Shown here in pieces: positions 22,866 through 35,416 of a stretch of DNA of 64,000 nucleotides. The DNA comes from Leucocoprinus leucothites (Eukaryota > Basidiomycota > Agaricomycetes > Agaricales > Agaricaceae). The translations under genes and the position numbers were made by a program. The stretch is taken from NCBI GenBank assembly GCA_013368445.1, contig JAACJO010000008.1, positions 186,001 through 250,000 of the forward strand. Direction: 5' to 3'. The notes beneath the pieces were generated by a model that saw only the letters and a program-made list of their open reading frames with translations, did not search any database and was not told the origin of the DNA. The first letter of the stretch is position 1, and every line of letters begins with the position of its first letter.

Positions 22866-25805
22866 ATGTCTCGTTTCTTCAGGCAGGCAGGCGATTCTGA
22901 TTCAGACACAGAGGAATCCGAGGATGAGCTTATGTCTAGTGGTGATGAGGCTCCTCCTAAACCAACAACAACTACCCAGAAATCAGCCATGGATCGCTTC
23001 TTGCGTACCGCAGGTTCCGGTTCATCAAGTGACTCATCAGACGAAGATGAAAGCGACAGCAACGACAGCGATGTACATCCACGACGACGCACCGGCTTAC
23101 CTCTTCGTGACGAATCCGATGAAGAGGAAACTGATGATGAAGGTAAACCTACGACCCGAATCATGAGTGCTCAGGAGAGAAGGCTTGCAGAGATGGAGGG
23201 TACAGGACGGGTTATCGACAACGGTCTGAAAAACGATGACTGGGTCGCTATTTCAAATGGTACGTCGGAATTTGCAATGCATGGCGCGTCTTTAACAGTA
23301 GCCAAATCAGAGTTTGACAAACTTGCACGAATGGTGCAGCGACAACAGAACGTCTCCGAACCCGTTTCTCCCTTTTACATCAAAACACTTCTGAGCCTCG
23401 ATACTTCCATTAAAAATGCTCTCGCAGACAAAGACGCAAAGAAGAAGCTGAATGCAATGAAAGCGAGGGCTCTGACAGCCATGAAACAAAAAATCAAGAA
23501 GGCACTCAAAGAATATGAAACGGAGGTCTTGAGATTCCAAGCAGTAAGTTCTATCCCCCATTCTTCTCTACATCGCCACAAACTCATGTGGCCCCTATCT
23601 AGGATCCTGAGGCATTTGAGCGAGACTATCAGGCTACAATCACCCTCCCGGTCCCCACACAAACTGCTGTGGCTGCCTCAAGCCGCGCTACGGGCCCACA
23701 AGAGGATGACGAGGAGTTTGCAACTGTAGGAAAGGGAGGGCGCGTCATGCAATTCAGCGCAGAAGGCGTTCTGAAAAATCTTCAAGCTGTCCAGGAAGCC
23801 AGAGGCAAGAAAGTGGGCGAGTGCTTGTTCATACCTATAGTATATCTCATCAATCATTTTAAATCCAGAACACCGACCGGGCGGAACAAATACGCATCCT
23901 TGAAAAACTCCTCGAAGTCTCAGCTACCACTTATCAGCGTATCCGCGTGCTCCTTGCCCTTGTTTCCTCTCGGTTTGACTTCAACTCCTCTGCTTCGTCG
24001 CATATGCCTGCCGAATTATGGTTATCTGCTCAGCGCGAAGTTGATCAGCTCGTCTCAATTGTCGCCGCCGACACCAGCTATTCAGTTCAAGAAATCGTAA
24101 ATGATTATGATGAACTCACCGAGCGGACACCTCAGGATGAAGGTGGCTTGGTGCGAATTCGTGGCAGCATCATCAGTTTTATTGATCGATTGGACGATGA
24201 ATTCACACGGAGTCTGCAGCATATCGACCCGCATGGGACTGAGTATGTTGAGAGACTGAAGGATGAGAAAGTTTTATACTGCACTATCTGTCGAGCCCAG
24301 GCATTCTACGAGAAGACGAAACAGGATGAACCACTTGCTCGTGTAATCATGCGACGACTCGAGCACATCTACTCCAAGGTACGGGTCACTGGGTCCGCTC
24401 ATTCAATAGCTGATGAATCCAACTAGCCGACTGCCGTTGTCCAAGCCTTGGAATCTGCTACAGAAGCGTCAGAGATCAAGCCAAGCAAGGCTCTTTCGGG
24501 TCTTGGAGATTCGTCTCCCTTGGTCCACACCCTGTGTGTCTATCTTTACAAGTCTGGCAACAGTCTACTACGTACCCGAGCTATGCTCAGTCATATCTAC
24601 CACTATGCTCTCCGCAACGACTTTCACACTGCTCGCGATATGTTGCTTATGTCACATCTTCAGGAGTCGATTCACTCGGCAGATGTTGCGACACAGATCC
24701 TGTATAACCGCACAATTGTTCAGCTTGGACTCTGCGCGTTCAGATCTGGGCTGATCAAGGAGGCCCAGGCGACATTACAGGAAATTTTCACCACCCAAAG
24801 AGTCAAGGAGTTACTCGCTCAGGGCGTTCACCAGCAGCGCTTCCAAGTCCTCAACCCCGAACAGGAGAAGGCTGAGAAGCAACGAATGCTGCCTTTCCAT
24901 ATGCATATCAACACGGAACTCCTAGAGGCCGCATTCCTCGTCTCGAGCATGCTGGTCGAGATACCTCTCCTTGCGAGCATCGACTCGGAAGAGCAGAAAC
25001 GGAAGGCGATCTCCAAACCATTCCGGCGATTGTTAGATTTCGCCGACCGACAGGTTTTTACCGGGCCTCCAGAAAGCACCAGAGACCACATCATGCAAGC
25101 AAGCAAGGCACTACAAGACGGAGATTGGGAGAAGTGTCGGGATCTGGTTCAGAGCATTAAAATTTGGAGTCTCATGCCGGAGGCCCCGGCGGTAAAGGAG
25201 ATGCTAGCAAAGTACGTGTAATATACTCTCTTGCCTCGCTGATTCTCACCAACGGTGCTAGACGGATCCAAGAACAAGGGCTCCGTACCTATCTTTTCAC
25301 ATATGCTCCCCATTATAGCACCCTCTCCCTCTCCTTACTATCACGTACATTTTCGCTATCGTTAAGGACAGTGACCTCGATTGTCTCCAAGATGATTTGG
25401 AACGAAGAGCTTGCGGCTTCCTTGGACCAGTCGTCAGGGGTGATCGTATTCCATCGCATCGAGTTGTCTCGACCTCAACAGCTTGCACAAATAATCGCAG
25501 AAAAACTTGGGAACATGGTTGAACAGAATGAGAAAGCGCTGGACAGCAAATTCAGTTCTAGTGGAGGATGGACCGATCGTGCGGATGGCACCAAGGGGGA
25601 GAAGCGCGGGGAACAACTCCAGGAGCGCCGCGGGCGTGGCGAGCGAACCCGAGGAACAAGAGGTAAGGGTTCATTGTAAGGGCTCATTATTCCTCAAACT
25701 GACCCTCGTTACGTACTAGGTGGTGCTCGAGGTGGTCGTGGTGCACGCTTCTCACAAGGATTAGGTAACCAGATGCCTGGTCAGATTTCTCAGAGGAGTG
25801 GATAA
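22866..25805 (+). CDS. NIP1: Translation initiation factor eIF3 subunit c
   Basis: Exons 22866-23543, 23603-23812, 23869-24378, 24427-25211, 25262-25662 and 25720-25805; 889 aa. The N-terminus is acidic and Ser-rich ([20 protein letters not shown]), as in all eIF3c proteins. It is followed by the eIF3c N-terminal domain ([18 protein letters not shown]), the helical core ([33 protein letters not shown]), a PCI domain towards the C-terminus, and an RGG-type basic tail. eIF3c is a core subunit that binds eIF1 and eIF5 in the 43S complex. A 39-bp GT..AG stretch at 23260-23298 could be a very short in-frame intron (then 876 aa). Tail to tail with eIF2B-gamma, 63 bp apart. Confidence 0.96.
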
Positions 25806-25868
25806 TTGGTTTCGCTCTATACTGGCTGTCTATTCGTCTACTCATTGATTTCGAGCGAGTGTATCGGA

Positions 25869-27713
25869 CTATGCACCATTACTTTCATTTTCTGACGACG
25901 TGTCGCCATCGCTTTCCGTGATTTCGCCTGCGGCGGTCCAATCACTGGCCTCCAGCTTCTCGTTTTTAACACTGTCTACGGAGGATCAGCCACGGGTAAC
26001 AACGGTGCTTAGATGGCACTAACCTCCTGCCCTGACTTCGTAACCAGCTTGTGTGACGCAACGAGTCAACAGTGCTCTTGAACCGATTTTCGTATTCTTT
26101 CCCAGAACAGAGCCGTCAATTTTAGCGCTGATCAAGGTGTGTTAGCTTCGCCTAGAAACAACCTTCGAGATAAGGAGATGCACCCATCCTCAATTACACA
26201 GTGATCAAGCAGTATACAGCCTACAATCGTGACCATCCTGCCTATGATGCAGTGGCGTCCGATAATTGATTTCTTGATCACGGTCCTTTCGGAAACTTTG
26301 GTGGAGTCTCCGATGATGGTGTCCGTGGAGATCAGAGCCTTTTGATCTATAAGAGCACGGTTTTTTGGATCGGTCGGAAGGGTGTAGTTTGCTGTTGAGA
26401 GCGACTAAAATGGATCAGCAAAATTTACAAGGCTTCAGAAAATACCGTACCCGTCTGTTGACTTCTACATATGAATGTAGGTCATGGACTCGAATTGCGA
26501 AACCGGTATCAGCACGGTGAAGCACAATGCCAACTTTGAGGCTTGCCGTCACTTCAGCTTCCGTTTCCGAGGCTGGAGATAGTACGCTGTTGTCAGTTGC
26601 GCCAAAGGTGAGGAGAGTGGAATGTTGCAAGGCAGTTGTTTGCGAAGATTGTGCGTAAGCTTCTGGGTACAGGACTGGGGAAACCAGGGTCTCAGTGTGG
26701 ATGAAGAAACACGGAAGGAATGCAGCGTACCATGCCCATATTTTTTTCTCTTGAGCTTCTGGTATTGTACCTTGCATAGCCACGGAAGAAATTCCTCTCG
26801 GAAAGACTCCAAGCTTTTCTTCTCCAGGATGGCGTCAAGTATCGAGTGACGGCATACGTATATATGGGAGTCTTGGAAGTTGGACGAAAGGCGAACTCTT
26901 GGATACCTGGGACGGGCTCTATATCCAACATGAGGCCAGGAATAGAAAGAGAAACCTTACTTTGACAAGAGGGACATTCTGAGCTCGAGATCATCAGGGT
27001 TTTGGTCGAGATCATCGGCAGTGTCGATATGCAAGAGCGTGCCAGAAGCGTCGTCCCAGACAATTGACATAGGAGGGGCGGCGGGGCCCCATTCTTCTGG
27101 CGATGAAGCTTTCTCGGGACTGTTTGTAGCATACCAGCAAGTCGTAGCAATTGAACCATTTGATCCGGAATCAGCGCGGAATTGATTTAGCAAAGTCGAG
27201 AGAGGAAGTGAGGGTGGGGCAATGAAATCACAAGACAGAAGGACAAAGTCCTCCTTGATGCGGTGGGTAAAGTGTCGAAGGAGTGTGCAGGTTCCTACAC
27301 TACTCTCTACTGTCTCATCGTACGTCTGAAGGTCGACATTTAAATTGGAAGACGAGACATCCGAATGGATATGGTGGTAGAGAGCTGGTCTGTGAATAGC
27401 AGGGCAGATCAGAAGGACATCTTGAGAGAGATCAGTAAGGGGTAGTAAAGTGAGGAGGGTAAGAGAGCTGACCCTTAATGCCTGACTGCTCGATCCAGGA
27501 GAGAAGGTATTCTATCATGGGCTTGTTGGCCACGGGGAGGAGGGCCTTTGGGGACGGCTCCTCGCCATAGTCGCCTGTGAGAGGCTGAAGCCTTGAAGGG
27601 GTCAGATGAGGGCAGCTGGGGCAGCGATAAGCTTACTCGTTGCCAAAGCCAGCGAGTACGACTGCTAGAAATTCACGAGAAACGAGATCTTGCTTGACAG
27701 TCTCGAGGTCCAT
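25869..27713 (-). CDS. GCD1: Translation initiation factor eIF2B subunit gamma
   Basis: Minus-strand exons 27637-27713, 27473-27591, 26961-27420, 26731-26906, 26451-26674, 26184-26404, 26024-26127 and 25869-25975; 495 aa. The N-terminal half is a nucleotidyltransferase-like domain (FLAVVLAGFGNELQPLT, PKALLPVANKPMIEYLL). The C-terminal half has the isoleucine-patch left-handed beta helix (LISTDTIIGDSTKVSE, KKSIIGRHCIIGRMVTI, GSVLGKNTKIGSRALL), then an acidic tail. eIF2B is the GTP-exchange factor for eIF2 and the target of stress regulation. Gamma rather than epsilon is chosen because of the length and the lack of a W2 domain. It is divergent from the kinase gene (117 bp). Confidence 0.93.
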
Positions 27714-27760
27714 TTCTTGTGCGCGACTGTGCGGTGACTCGTTCTCCATATCTTATCGCG

Positions 27761-27766
27761 CACGTG
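27761..27766. promoter_or_regulatory. CACGTG E-box in the eIF2B-gamma/GCK divergent promoter
   Basis: Palindromic CACGTG in the 117-bp spacer between two divergent ATGs (27713 and 27831). It could serve either gene. Confidence 0.35.
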
Positions 27767-27830
27767 ACATAAAGCGTGACAGGCGCTGGAATTAAGCAAG
27801 TCAGGTGAGGATAATCCTGAGCAGGACTCA

Positions 27831-30443
27831 ATGTCCGTCCACCAGCTCTATGAACGCCTTGAGACGATTGGTAAAGGTGGTTATGGCTCAGTTCACAAGG
27901 GAAGACACATCCCCACTGGAAACGTCGTCGCACTCAAAATCATTAACCTCGACACCCCTGACGACGACGTAGCCGACATCCAACACGAAATCGCTCTCCT
28001 TAGCCAGCTCCGCGATGCACCCAATATCACTAAATATTTTGGCTGCTATATGGATGGCCCTCGTGTCTGGATCGTCATGGAGCTCGCCCAAGGCGGTAGC
28101 GTCGATGCACTCATGAAAGCATCCAAGGACGGCTGCCTCGAGGACAAGTACGCCTCCGTCATCACTCGCGAGGTCTTGATCGGGCTAAGCTACCTTCACA
28201 AAGTGCCCGTCATCCATCGCGACATGAAAGCTGCCAATATCCTCATCACTGCAACTGGAAAAGTCATGATTTGTGACTTTGGGGTCTCTGCTCTCCTTCC
28301 CACAACTACCAGCAAACGTAACACCCTCACCGGCACTCCCTACTGGATGGCTCCTGAAGTGGCCCAGGGTGCTGCTGCGTACGACACAAAGGCTGATATA
28401 TGGAGTCTCGGCATCATGGTCTACGAAATGATCAAAGGAAGCCCCCCGCACTCCAACCTCGACCGGTTTCAAGTCATGGAACTCATTCCTAGAGTAAAGC
28501 CACCCCGTCTTTCCGAGCAAGAAGGCAGCAAGGATTTACGCGACTTCATGGCTTGCTGCCTCAAGGAACTTTCCACCGAAGTGCGCTGATTTCCCTACTT
28601 GTCTTTCCACAGCTTGACCCGTGTGCAGAGACTACCCGCCGATGAGCTTTTAAAAACAAAGTGGATAAAATCTGTGGCAAAAGTGGGATTGTCGGTTCTT
28701 ACAGAGCTGATTGTCCGGCTGAAACAAAAGGGTCCGAGAGCCAGCCTCGCTGGGCTGTTGGACTGGGAGAAGGAAGCAGCAGAGTAGGTTCTTAGCGCAG
28801 ACTCTATTTCTCTAGTGACCTTTCTCTGCAGTGCTGGCTCCGCCGATGATGACGATGACGATGGTGACTGGGAATTTGAAACGATACACAGCCGAAATTT
28901 CCCCCAGTTCAACGAAGGACCTCTAGATGTACCATCACCAACGGAAGCTCGAGAGTACGAACAGCACACTATCCGAGCACCGGGTTCAACTTCCACCTTG
29001 CCCACTTCTCTTCGGCATTTATTCGAAGATACCTCTAGCTCAGAAGCCGAATCTTTCCGCCCTCCGCCCCTTCCAGTGAATTTGCCACATCCCTCTACTC
29101 CCCCAACCTCGACCCCTTTGCCGGATAAAACTCTGAAAGCTCCAGCGCTCCCAAATGGCCACCGTCTCCGCAATACAGCTACCGTACAGTTCCCAACCTC
29201 AATATCAGATGCTGCGACTCACAAAGGCCGACCAACTGGTACGGAGCCCTCAAATAGCTCCCCAGAGACAAAGGGAAACCCGAATACCACAGATGTTGAT
29301 TCGGTGCTCATGGCCTCTATCCAAATACCAGATCTAGATGCTCTTCCTGTAGGAATCGAGCGTCCCTCGATTTCCCCTGTTGTGCACAGCGATGGAGGAT
29401 TGGATTCCTCGCCTTCTTCAATGAAGCCTCACTTAACTCGCCAGCGCTCTCAAAGCAACGCTGAGGCACCAAAGCATCGACTTCATGACCGTAATCTTGC
29501 TTCTCCTGCGGCTTTTCGGTTTCCGCTGAAGCCGACGGTAAAGAATAAGACCCAGGCTGGAGACGGCCTCACTCCGCTCCTCCACCCCAAACCCACCGAC
29601 AATGGTTTTCCCAGTTCCCATCAAGCTGCGCGTTCAGTTGATACCATCTCTCGCCGAGCTGCTGTGCAGCCACTTGTGCCGCCTTCAATGTATCGCGCTC
29701 GCTCTGCCACGTCCGTCCATCAGTCACATAATCGATATGGCTCGAAACCCCCAGAAACCAACGACGAACCCTTGCTCGAACCTCCGAAACTTTCTGTCCG
29801 TGCTTTCACGGAGCGAATTGGCGCTGAAGCATCGCTTGGAACTCCAGGGTTGAAAGATGTTTTGAAGGTAAGGTGAAGCCATGATATCCTCCCACCACCT
29901 CTAATCACACTCTTGCAGATTCCGTCACTCTCCTCTGAGCACCATATTGGCTTTACGGACCTACTACCACCATCGCCTTCTGTTTTTGCTCCTCCAACGC
30001 GCAATCACACGTCATCTGCGCTTTCCTCAAGTATAGACTATCGTCGCTCACCGTCTGTGCTGCGTCATGCTTCAGACGAGGATGTTCTAATCTCCCGCTC
30101 CGCTTCTCCTTACACACCACACCTGACTACCAAAGTAGACCCACCAGAAAGCAAATTATCGACGTCTTCCCTCTCGCATCCTATTGACATGTCATCCCTG
30201 ACATCTCTCAGGCCACTAGATTATACCTCTCTCGTGCTCAGCAGTCGAGAACAACTCCATGACGAAATGACCCACACAATTGAACAATTAGCTGGTTGGT
30301 TGGCAGTCCTGGAGGGTGGTTTGACCTCGATTCTGAGTGGACCCTCTAATGATGCGATAGAAGAAGAGCAGGAGCCAACTTCGGCTACTGATAGTACCCT
30401 ACAGGATAGTCCAGCCCAGGAAGTGACCAATGTATGGCGCTAG
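27831..30443 (+). CDS. Germinal-centre (Ste20-group) protein kinase, Nak1/Kic1 type
   Basis: Exons 27831-28580, 28629-28783, 28832-29867 and 29919-30443; 821 aa. The kinase domain (about 7-280) is complete: GKGGYGSV P-loop, VALKI lysine, HRDMKAAN catalytic loop, DFG, and GTPYWMAPEV activation segment. The block NLDTPDDDVADIQHEI is typical of the Nak1/Kic1/Mst3 branch. These kinases act upstream of NDR kinase in polarity and cell separation (the MOR/RAM pathway). The remaining 530 residues are Ser/Pro-rich, with an acidic DDDDDDGD patch after the kinase domain and a conserved-looking end (LDYTSLVLSSREQLHDEM). Pathway placement is by family resemblance. Confidence 0.9.
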
Positions 30444-30513
30444 CAAGTCTCGATGATTTCTATTTTCCATCGTAATTCTATTGCGGACAGCTCATTGCGT
30501 GTATGTACCACTA

Positions 30514-31338
30514 CTAGATGTACCGTTTGCTTTGCAGGTATTCAAAGATGATTCGGACGGCATCTTCGACTGAGCTCTCATTTGTTTTGATGTGAATTTC
30601 TGGGCTCTCGGGCTCCTCGTAAGGAGCGGAAATGCCAGTAAAATCTTGTGATGATGAGTGTGGGTTTCATTGACACGGTCGGTGAACTGCATACCTTTAA
30701 TAACACCGGCCCTTGCTTTCTTGTAGAGGCCCTTGGGATCTCGCTCCTCCACGACACTCAAGGGAGCATCAATAAAGACTTCGATGAAAGGTATTGAAGC
30801 TGCTTCATGCAACTCTCTCGCAACCTGTCTGTCTTTACGATACGGCGAGATGAAGGCAGTAATCGTGATAGCAGAAGCGTCTGAGAATAATTTAGAGACC
30901 TAATGTGTATTTTTCAGTGCCCAATGTCAAATTTTTAATATAAAAAAACTGGGTACCATACCTCTCCTATCCGTCGAATATTCTCATTCCTTGACTGCTC
31001 GTCAAACCCTAAATCCTTGTTCAACCCGAACCGAATATTATCACCGTCAAGCCTGTAGGTGAACTTTTTGAGATGTAGCAAGTGTTGCTCCAGAGCGCAT
31101 GCAATCGTCGACTAAATATGAGATGTGTGTGAGAGATCCAGGTAATACCAGTATACCGAAACCATTCCCACCTTGCCACTGGCACTTAGTCCAGTTAGCC
31201 AGACCGTTGCTCCCTTCTGTTCTAGGAGCTCAGACCGCTCTTGTGTAGATACGGAGCCTGAATTATAGTGAGCTTTTTATCCTCACAGTGATCACCTTTT
31301 CAAAACATACCAGGATGAAAAGTAATGTTGGTGGCCAT
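30514..31338 (-). CDS. MET14: Adenylylsulfate (APS) kinase
   Basis: Minus-strand exons 31311-31338, 31172-31257, 30962-31111, 30695-30899 and 30514-30644; 199 aa, the normal length (about 200). It phosphorylates APS to PAPS in sulfate assimilation. Visible: P-loop GLSASGKST (about 32-40), substrate block [69 protein letters not shown]. All catalytic motifs are intact. It is convergent with the kinase gene (70 bp between stops). Confidence 0.97.
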
Positions 31339-31678
31339 GCCAGGTAAACGTTTGCAACAAGGGGGATTTTGAACTTGCACAGAAGACCTTCATGGAGGAT
31401 AAGTAACATGGACTACTGCCTGGGAGGCTCACGATGGCGCGAGCGTAACGCGATCATGCATTGATTGCCGGCAAAAGATGATGGACTGTTTATCAGCAAA
31501 TATGTATTTGGATGATTAATGATCCGTCAACGCTACATATATCAAAGTATGGTATATTGCTAATTAAGTAGCAAGTACGTCCTTATAGCGAGAAATATAT
31601 GAGAAGCCTAGCAAGATATCAAAATTCGGTACAACGTCGAACTGGGCAGATACAACAACAGGCTGTATATGTACATGG
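31339..31678. other. Spacer upstream of APS kinase
   Basis: 340 bp holding the APS-kinase promoter and the 3' side of the next minus-strand gene. No further gene or clear site seen. Confidence 0.5.
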
Positions 31679-33246
31679 TTAGGTTCCGCCTCGTTTAGAG
31701 CCAATTGGCGAAGGGACAGAGGACGAGGTACTGAACGAGGGTGGTTGAACAGGAGGTGGGAGCACGAGAGGAGAGTGGACGGGCGGAGGTTGGACCGGTG
31801 GGGGCACGAGAGGAGGGTGAACGGGAGGAGGTTGGACTGGTGGGGGTACGAGAGGGGAATGGACGGGCGGAGGTTGGACTGGCGGGGGCATCAATGGTCT
31901 GACAGGAGGCGGGGATAGAGGCCTGACAGGAGGTGGAGGAGAAAGCGGTCCCACAGGAGACGGAGAGAGAGGCCCCACAGGTGGAGGAGGGGAAAGAGGT
32001 CCAACGGGAGGTGGAATGGGTTGAACAGGCGGTGGAAGGGGTTGAACAGGCGGAGGTGGATCCGATGAAGAGAGATCGTGTTGAGGGATTGGAGATCGCC
32101 TCATCCTTTCAGAGTATTGCTGGTGGCGGCCGCTCATGGGTTTGGTATTTGAGCCCACTGGCGGAAGATCAGGGGTATCATCTGTGACGGATATCTGAAT
32201 TTCATTGCAAACCCAAAGAATCATGCGTTTGATCGCATCTGTAACTTCCTCCGACTGCAAGGGATATCCAACGGGAGCGCAGTGTAGGCAGAGAACTTGG
32301 GTATTGCGCCTCTTCTCGTAGGGATTGGCACTCCGCTTTGACTCTGCGAGGGAGCAGTAGTAAAGAAAATCTCCAACAAAATGGCCGGCATCCATTGAAG
32401 AGTATACGGTTTGCAGGGCCTGGAAAGAGCCTGAGCCGATGAAGGCAGCGGGATGACAAAAGCGCTTACCTCAAGCCCGGTTTGCCTCATTTCTTGAACG
32501 ATTCTGGTGACATCGAGCTCGGTATTCAACTCATCAGAAAACATTTCATATGGAACTCCAAATCCACGGTTTGGTCGGGTATTGGAATCGCTCGACGGGT
32601 TGCTTTGAATCTCGGAAGCAGCTGCGAGATTGGCAAGACGGTCTCGCTCTGCCTTTTCGGCAATTGTCATAGGTCGCCCATCTGGGCCTCTACGACTAAA
32701 GTCCTTGGGTTGGGGAATGACAACGGGAGCATAGGAACCGCTGGCATCTTTCATGTTATATCCAAGCTTGTGGCCACAGCGCTCGAGACGCAAAGGGCCA
32801 CGACCGGTCAGACCAACATGGAGCATGAAATCATAACCATTCTCAGGAGGTTTAAGCATGTCATCCCCCACGTTTTCTGGGAGAATAGGTGGCCGGAGAT
32901 GCAGGCCCGGAACGAGACTTTGGATGGACTGATAGGTGGAAGGGATTTGGAGGGTGGAGATGTGGACGGGGCGGGGAATAAGAAGCTTTTCGTCAAGTGG
33001 TGGAGGTAATTTGTCGTCAGCAGGAGGTACTCTGGGATGGTTTGCAGGGTCAGTCTGGAGGACGACATTCTGGAGTGGCTTGACCGCGAGCCAGGAAGGG
33101 TTGACTTCCCATTGGCCGTATGGCTGGGAGAATGAGCACAATACTGCACAAGTTCAGAGATAACTCACACCGAATCCAGTGACAAGGATGCGAAAGGGCT
33201 CTGGATCCTTTTCCTTTGTACGGGAAGATGATTCTGGATCTGACAT
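31679..33246 (-). CDS. Pyroglutamyl-peptidase I-like protein, catalytic Cys missing, proline-rich tail
   Basis: Minus-strand exons 33169-33246, 32470-33123 and 31679-32419; 490 aa. Residues 1-330 match peptidase family C15: RILVTGFGPYGQWEVNPSW at the N-terminus, HVGLTGRGPLRLERCGHKLGY with the catalytic Glu, and LCLHCAPVGYPL with the catalytic His. In the segment that normally carries the nucleophile (AG-x-x-x-C) this protein reads DAGHFVGDFLYY: Gly where Cys is expected, so cleavage activity is doubtful. From about 365 to 480 the tail is repeated PPPVGPLSP / PPPVQPPPVH units, a likely ligand for SH3, WW or profilin. Family members normally end after about 210-330 residues, so the tail is unusual. 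It ends just beyond the start side of the WRNIP1 gene stop (48 bp). Confidence 0.8.
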
Positions 33247-33294
33247 GGCTGCAGCGCTCAACCATCGATTGCATTCCAAATAATATCCTGCTGA

Positions 33295-35416
33295 CTAAGC
33301 ACGGCCTTCCCACCTCTCCCCTCCATTCTCCTCCACCTCCCACTCTTTCAGCGCCTCCTCGTCCCATGCCTTGCCACTTACGTCACCCTCTTTGAGCAAA
33401 TACTTGCTGCCTTCTAATTCCTTGGGCAGATACTGGTTATGCACCGGATGCCTGTAAATATTATCAGCAGTCTTCTAAACAGTGAAGAGTACAACGACCA
33501 ACCGATAGTCCGGGTTGTAACGATAATCCTTCCCATATCCCATCTCCTCCATCAACCTAGTTGGCGCATTACGAACTTGCATTGGAACGACCAGTGATGT
33601 CGTCTTTTGCGCAGCTTCTTCTGCGCGTTTATAAGCTTCGTACGCCCGAGTAGACTTCGGCGCTTCAGACAAGTATGCGACCAAGTGTGCGAGGTTTATT
33701 CGGCACTCGGGCATCCCAATTACCTGACACGCCTGTAACGTGGCCATCGCCTTCATAATAGTCAGCCAATCACTGTGGTCGATGCGACAAAAAAAATTGA
33801 CATACCAATGGGAGTGCATGTTTATCTGCTAGTCCAATATCTTCACTCGCGCAGACCACCAGTCGCCGAGCAACAAACAGCGGGTCCTCGCCTGCTGTCA
33901 GCATTCGTGCCAACCAGTACATCGCTGCACTTCCATCACTTCCCCGGACACTTTTGTGCAAGGCAGAAATCATGTCATAGTGGTCTTCGCCAGTACGGTC
34001 ATAAGATACAATTAAGGACTGCTTCAACGCTTCCATGACTTGCTCCTCTGGTGCATCCCTTGGTGTCTGCAGAGCTACTTCCAACAATGAAAGCGCCTTC
34101 CGAGCATCTCCTCCTGCCATTGAAACAATCCTTGACGTGACCTTTTCAGTCACAGTTGGCTGTGGAACGCTCCCCTGCGAAGGCTCAGTCTGGCCTGCTT
34201 GCGACGACGCTTCCAGCTTGATTTTCTCTAGGGACTGATTCAACAACTCTGACATCTGATCGTCAGATAGCGGTTGGAGTCGTAACACTCTTTTCATAGT
34301 TCCGTCAGCCACAATCCGCTGGAAAAGAATGGAATATTCACCTGCATCGACTCATCAATGCTCCGGTCAGCCTGAAGGAGGGGTTCTCTGTCGTCGCGCC
34401 TATTAACTGTACCGAAAGAAGATATGTCAGGATCATGCAAGGAATACGTCCTTCTGGGAGCACTGACCTGCAGAGTACCCTGCTCTACAAACGGTAAAAA
34501 GACGTCCTATAATAGCTCTTTACCTAACTCTATAAAGATCTAGGATTTAATTGAACTCACCTGCTGAGCTTTATTGAAACGATGTATCTCATCCAAAAAT
34601 AATATGGTTCTCCTATAAAACCAATAAGCACCTTCTCAAGATTATCAATGGACCGCCCTTGCCTCCCAAGAAGCGCCATATTCTTTTTTGCCTCCTCGAC
34701 TACAGCTTTCACTTCATTTACACCAGAAGAAGTCGCACTGAGCTCTTTAAAAATCGCATCACTCTTCTCAGCAATCAACTTCGCCAACGTCGTCTTGCCA
34801 CACCTGTTTATCAAGAATATCATCAGACCGCAATTCAACTCTTCCATAATCAAAACTAACCCCGGCGGTCCCCAAAGGACCATCGACCATGTAGCTTTGG
34901 TTTGAAACATAGTAGACAACAATGAGCCAGGTTCCATGAGATGAGCTTGCCCAACAAAATCCGACAACGTCTTCGGCCGTAGTTTCTCCGCTAGAGGCAC
35001 ATTAGCAACAACCTGATGCATCGATTTTTGCCGCTTCGATGCAGGTGTCGGCGAATCCACAGTTGCGGGCCGTTTTGCCTGTGAGAAAGTCGCGTCTTTT
35101 CTCTGCGTATATGTACTCGCTGAGGTTGGTGTTGATGCAATTTTGGACTTGCTTGAAGAAGCAAAGATAGGGGCAAGCGCCGGTGCATTGGGGTTTTTGC
35201 TAGTTTTCTGAGATGGCCCACTGGAGGACGACGCGTTGGACTGAGTTGATTCTTGACTATAGACTACCGTATTCGAGGAGCATCCTTCATCCAAGTGTTT
35301 GTTAATATCGCGAGAGCGGACATTTTTACTGCAGACAGGGCTAGACGAGCGTCAATGAAGCGAAGGTTGACACTTTCGTGTGTGATGAAGTACCAAGTTA
35401 CAACCTGACTATCCAT
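33295..35416 (-). CDS. MGS1: WRNIP1/Mgs1-type AAA+ ATPase with a UBZ zinc finger
   Basis: Minus-strand exons 35394-35416, 34861-35340, 34654-34803, 34561-34612, 34468-34506, 34342-34406, 33806-34289, 33503-33750 and 33295-33451; 565 aa. It starts with a Rad18-type ubiquitin-binding zinc finger (CPVCSKNVRSRDINKHLDEGC minus its last residue is seen at 8-27). This is followed by a linker and the AAA+ core: PLAEKLRPKTLSDFVGQ, Walker A GPPGCGKTTL, Walker B ILFLDEIHRFN, sensor GATTENPSF, SRCR, then the RarA-like C-terminal domain (SEDIGLAD, MYWLARMLTAGEDP). The family acts at stalled forks. The donor of the first intron was chosen because it restores the first Cys of the finger. Confidence 0.94.

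Noticed and set aside
31933..32187. Glu/Val-rich plus-strand frame
   Set aside because: Antisense shadow of the proline-rich tail of the pyroglutamyl-peptidase-like gene.
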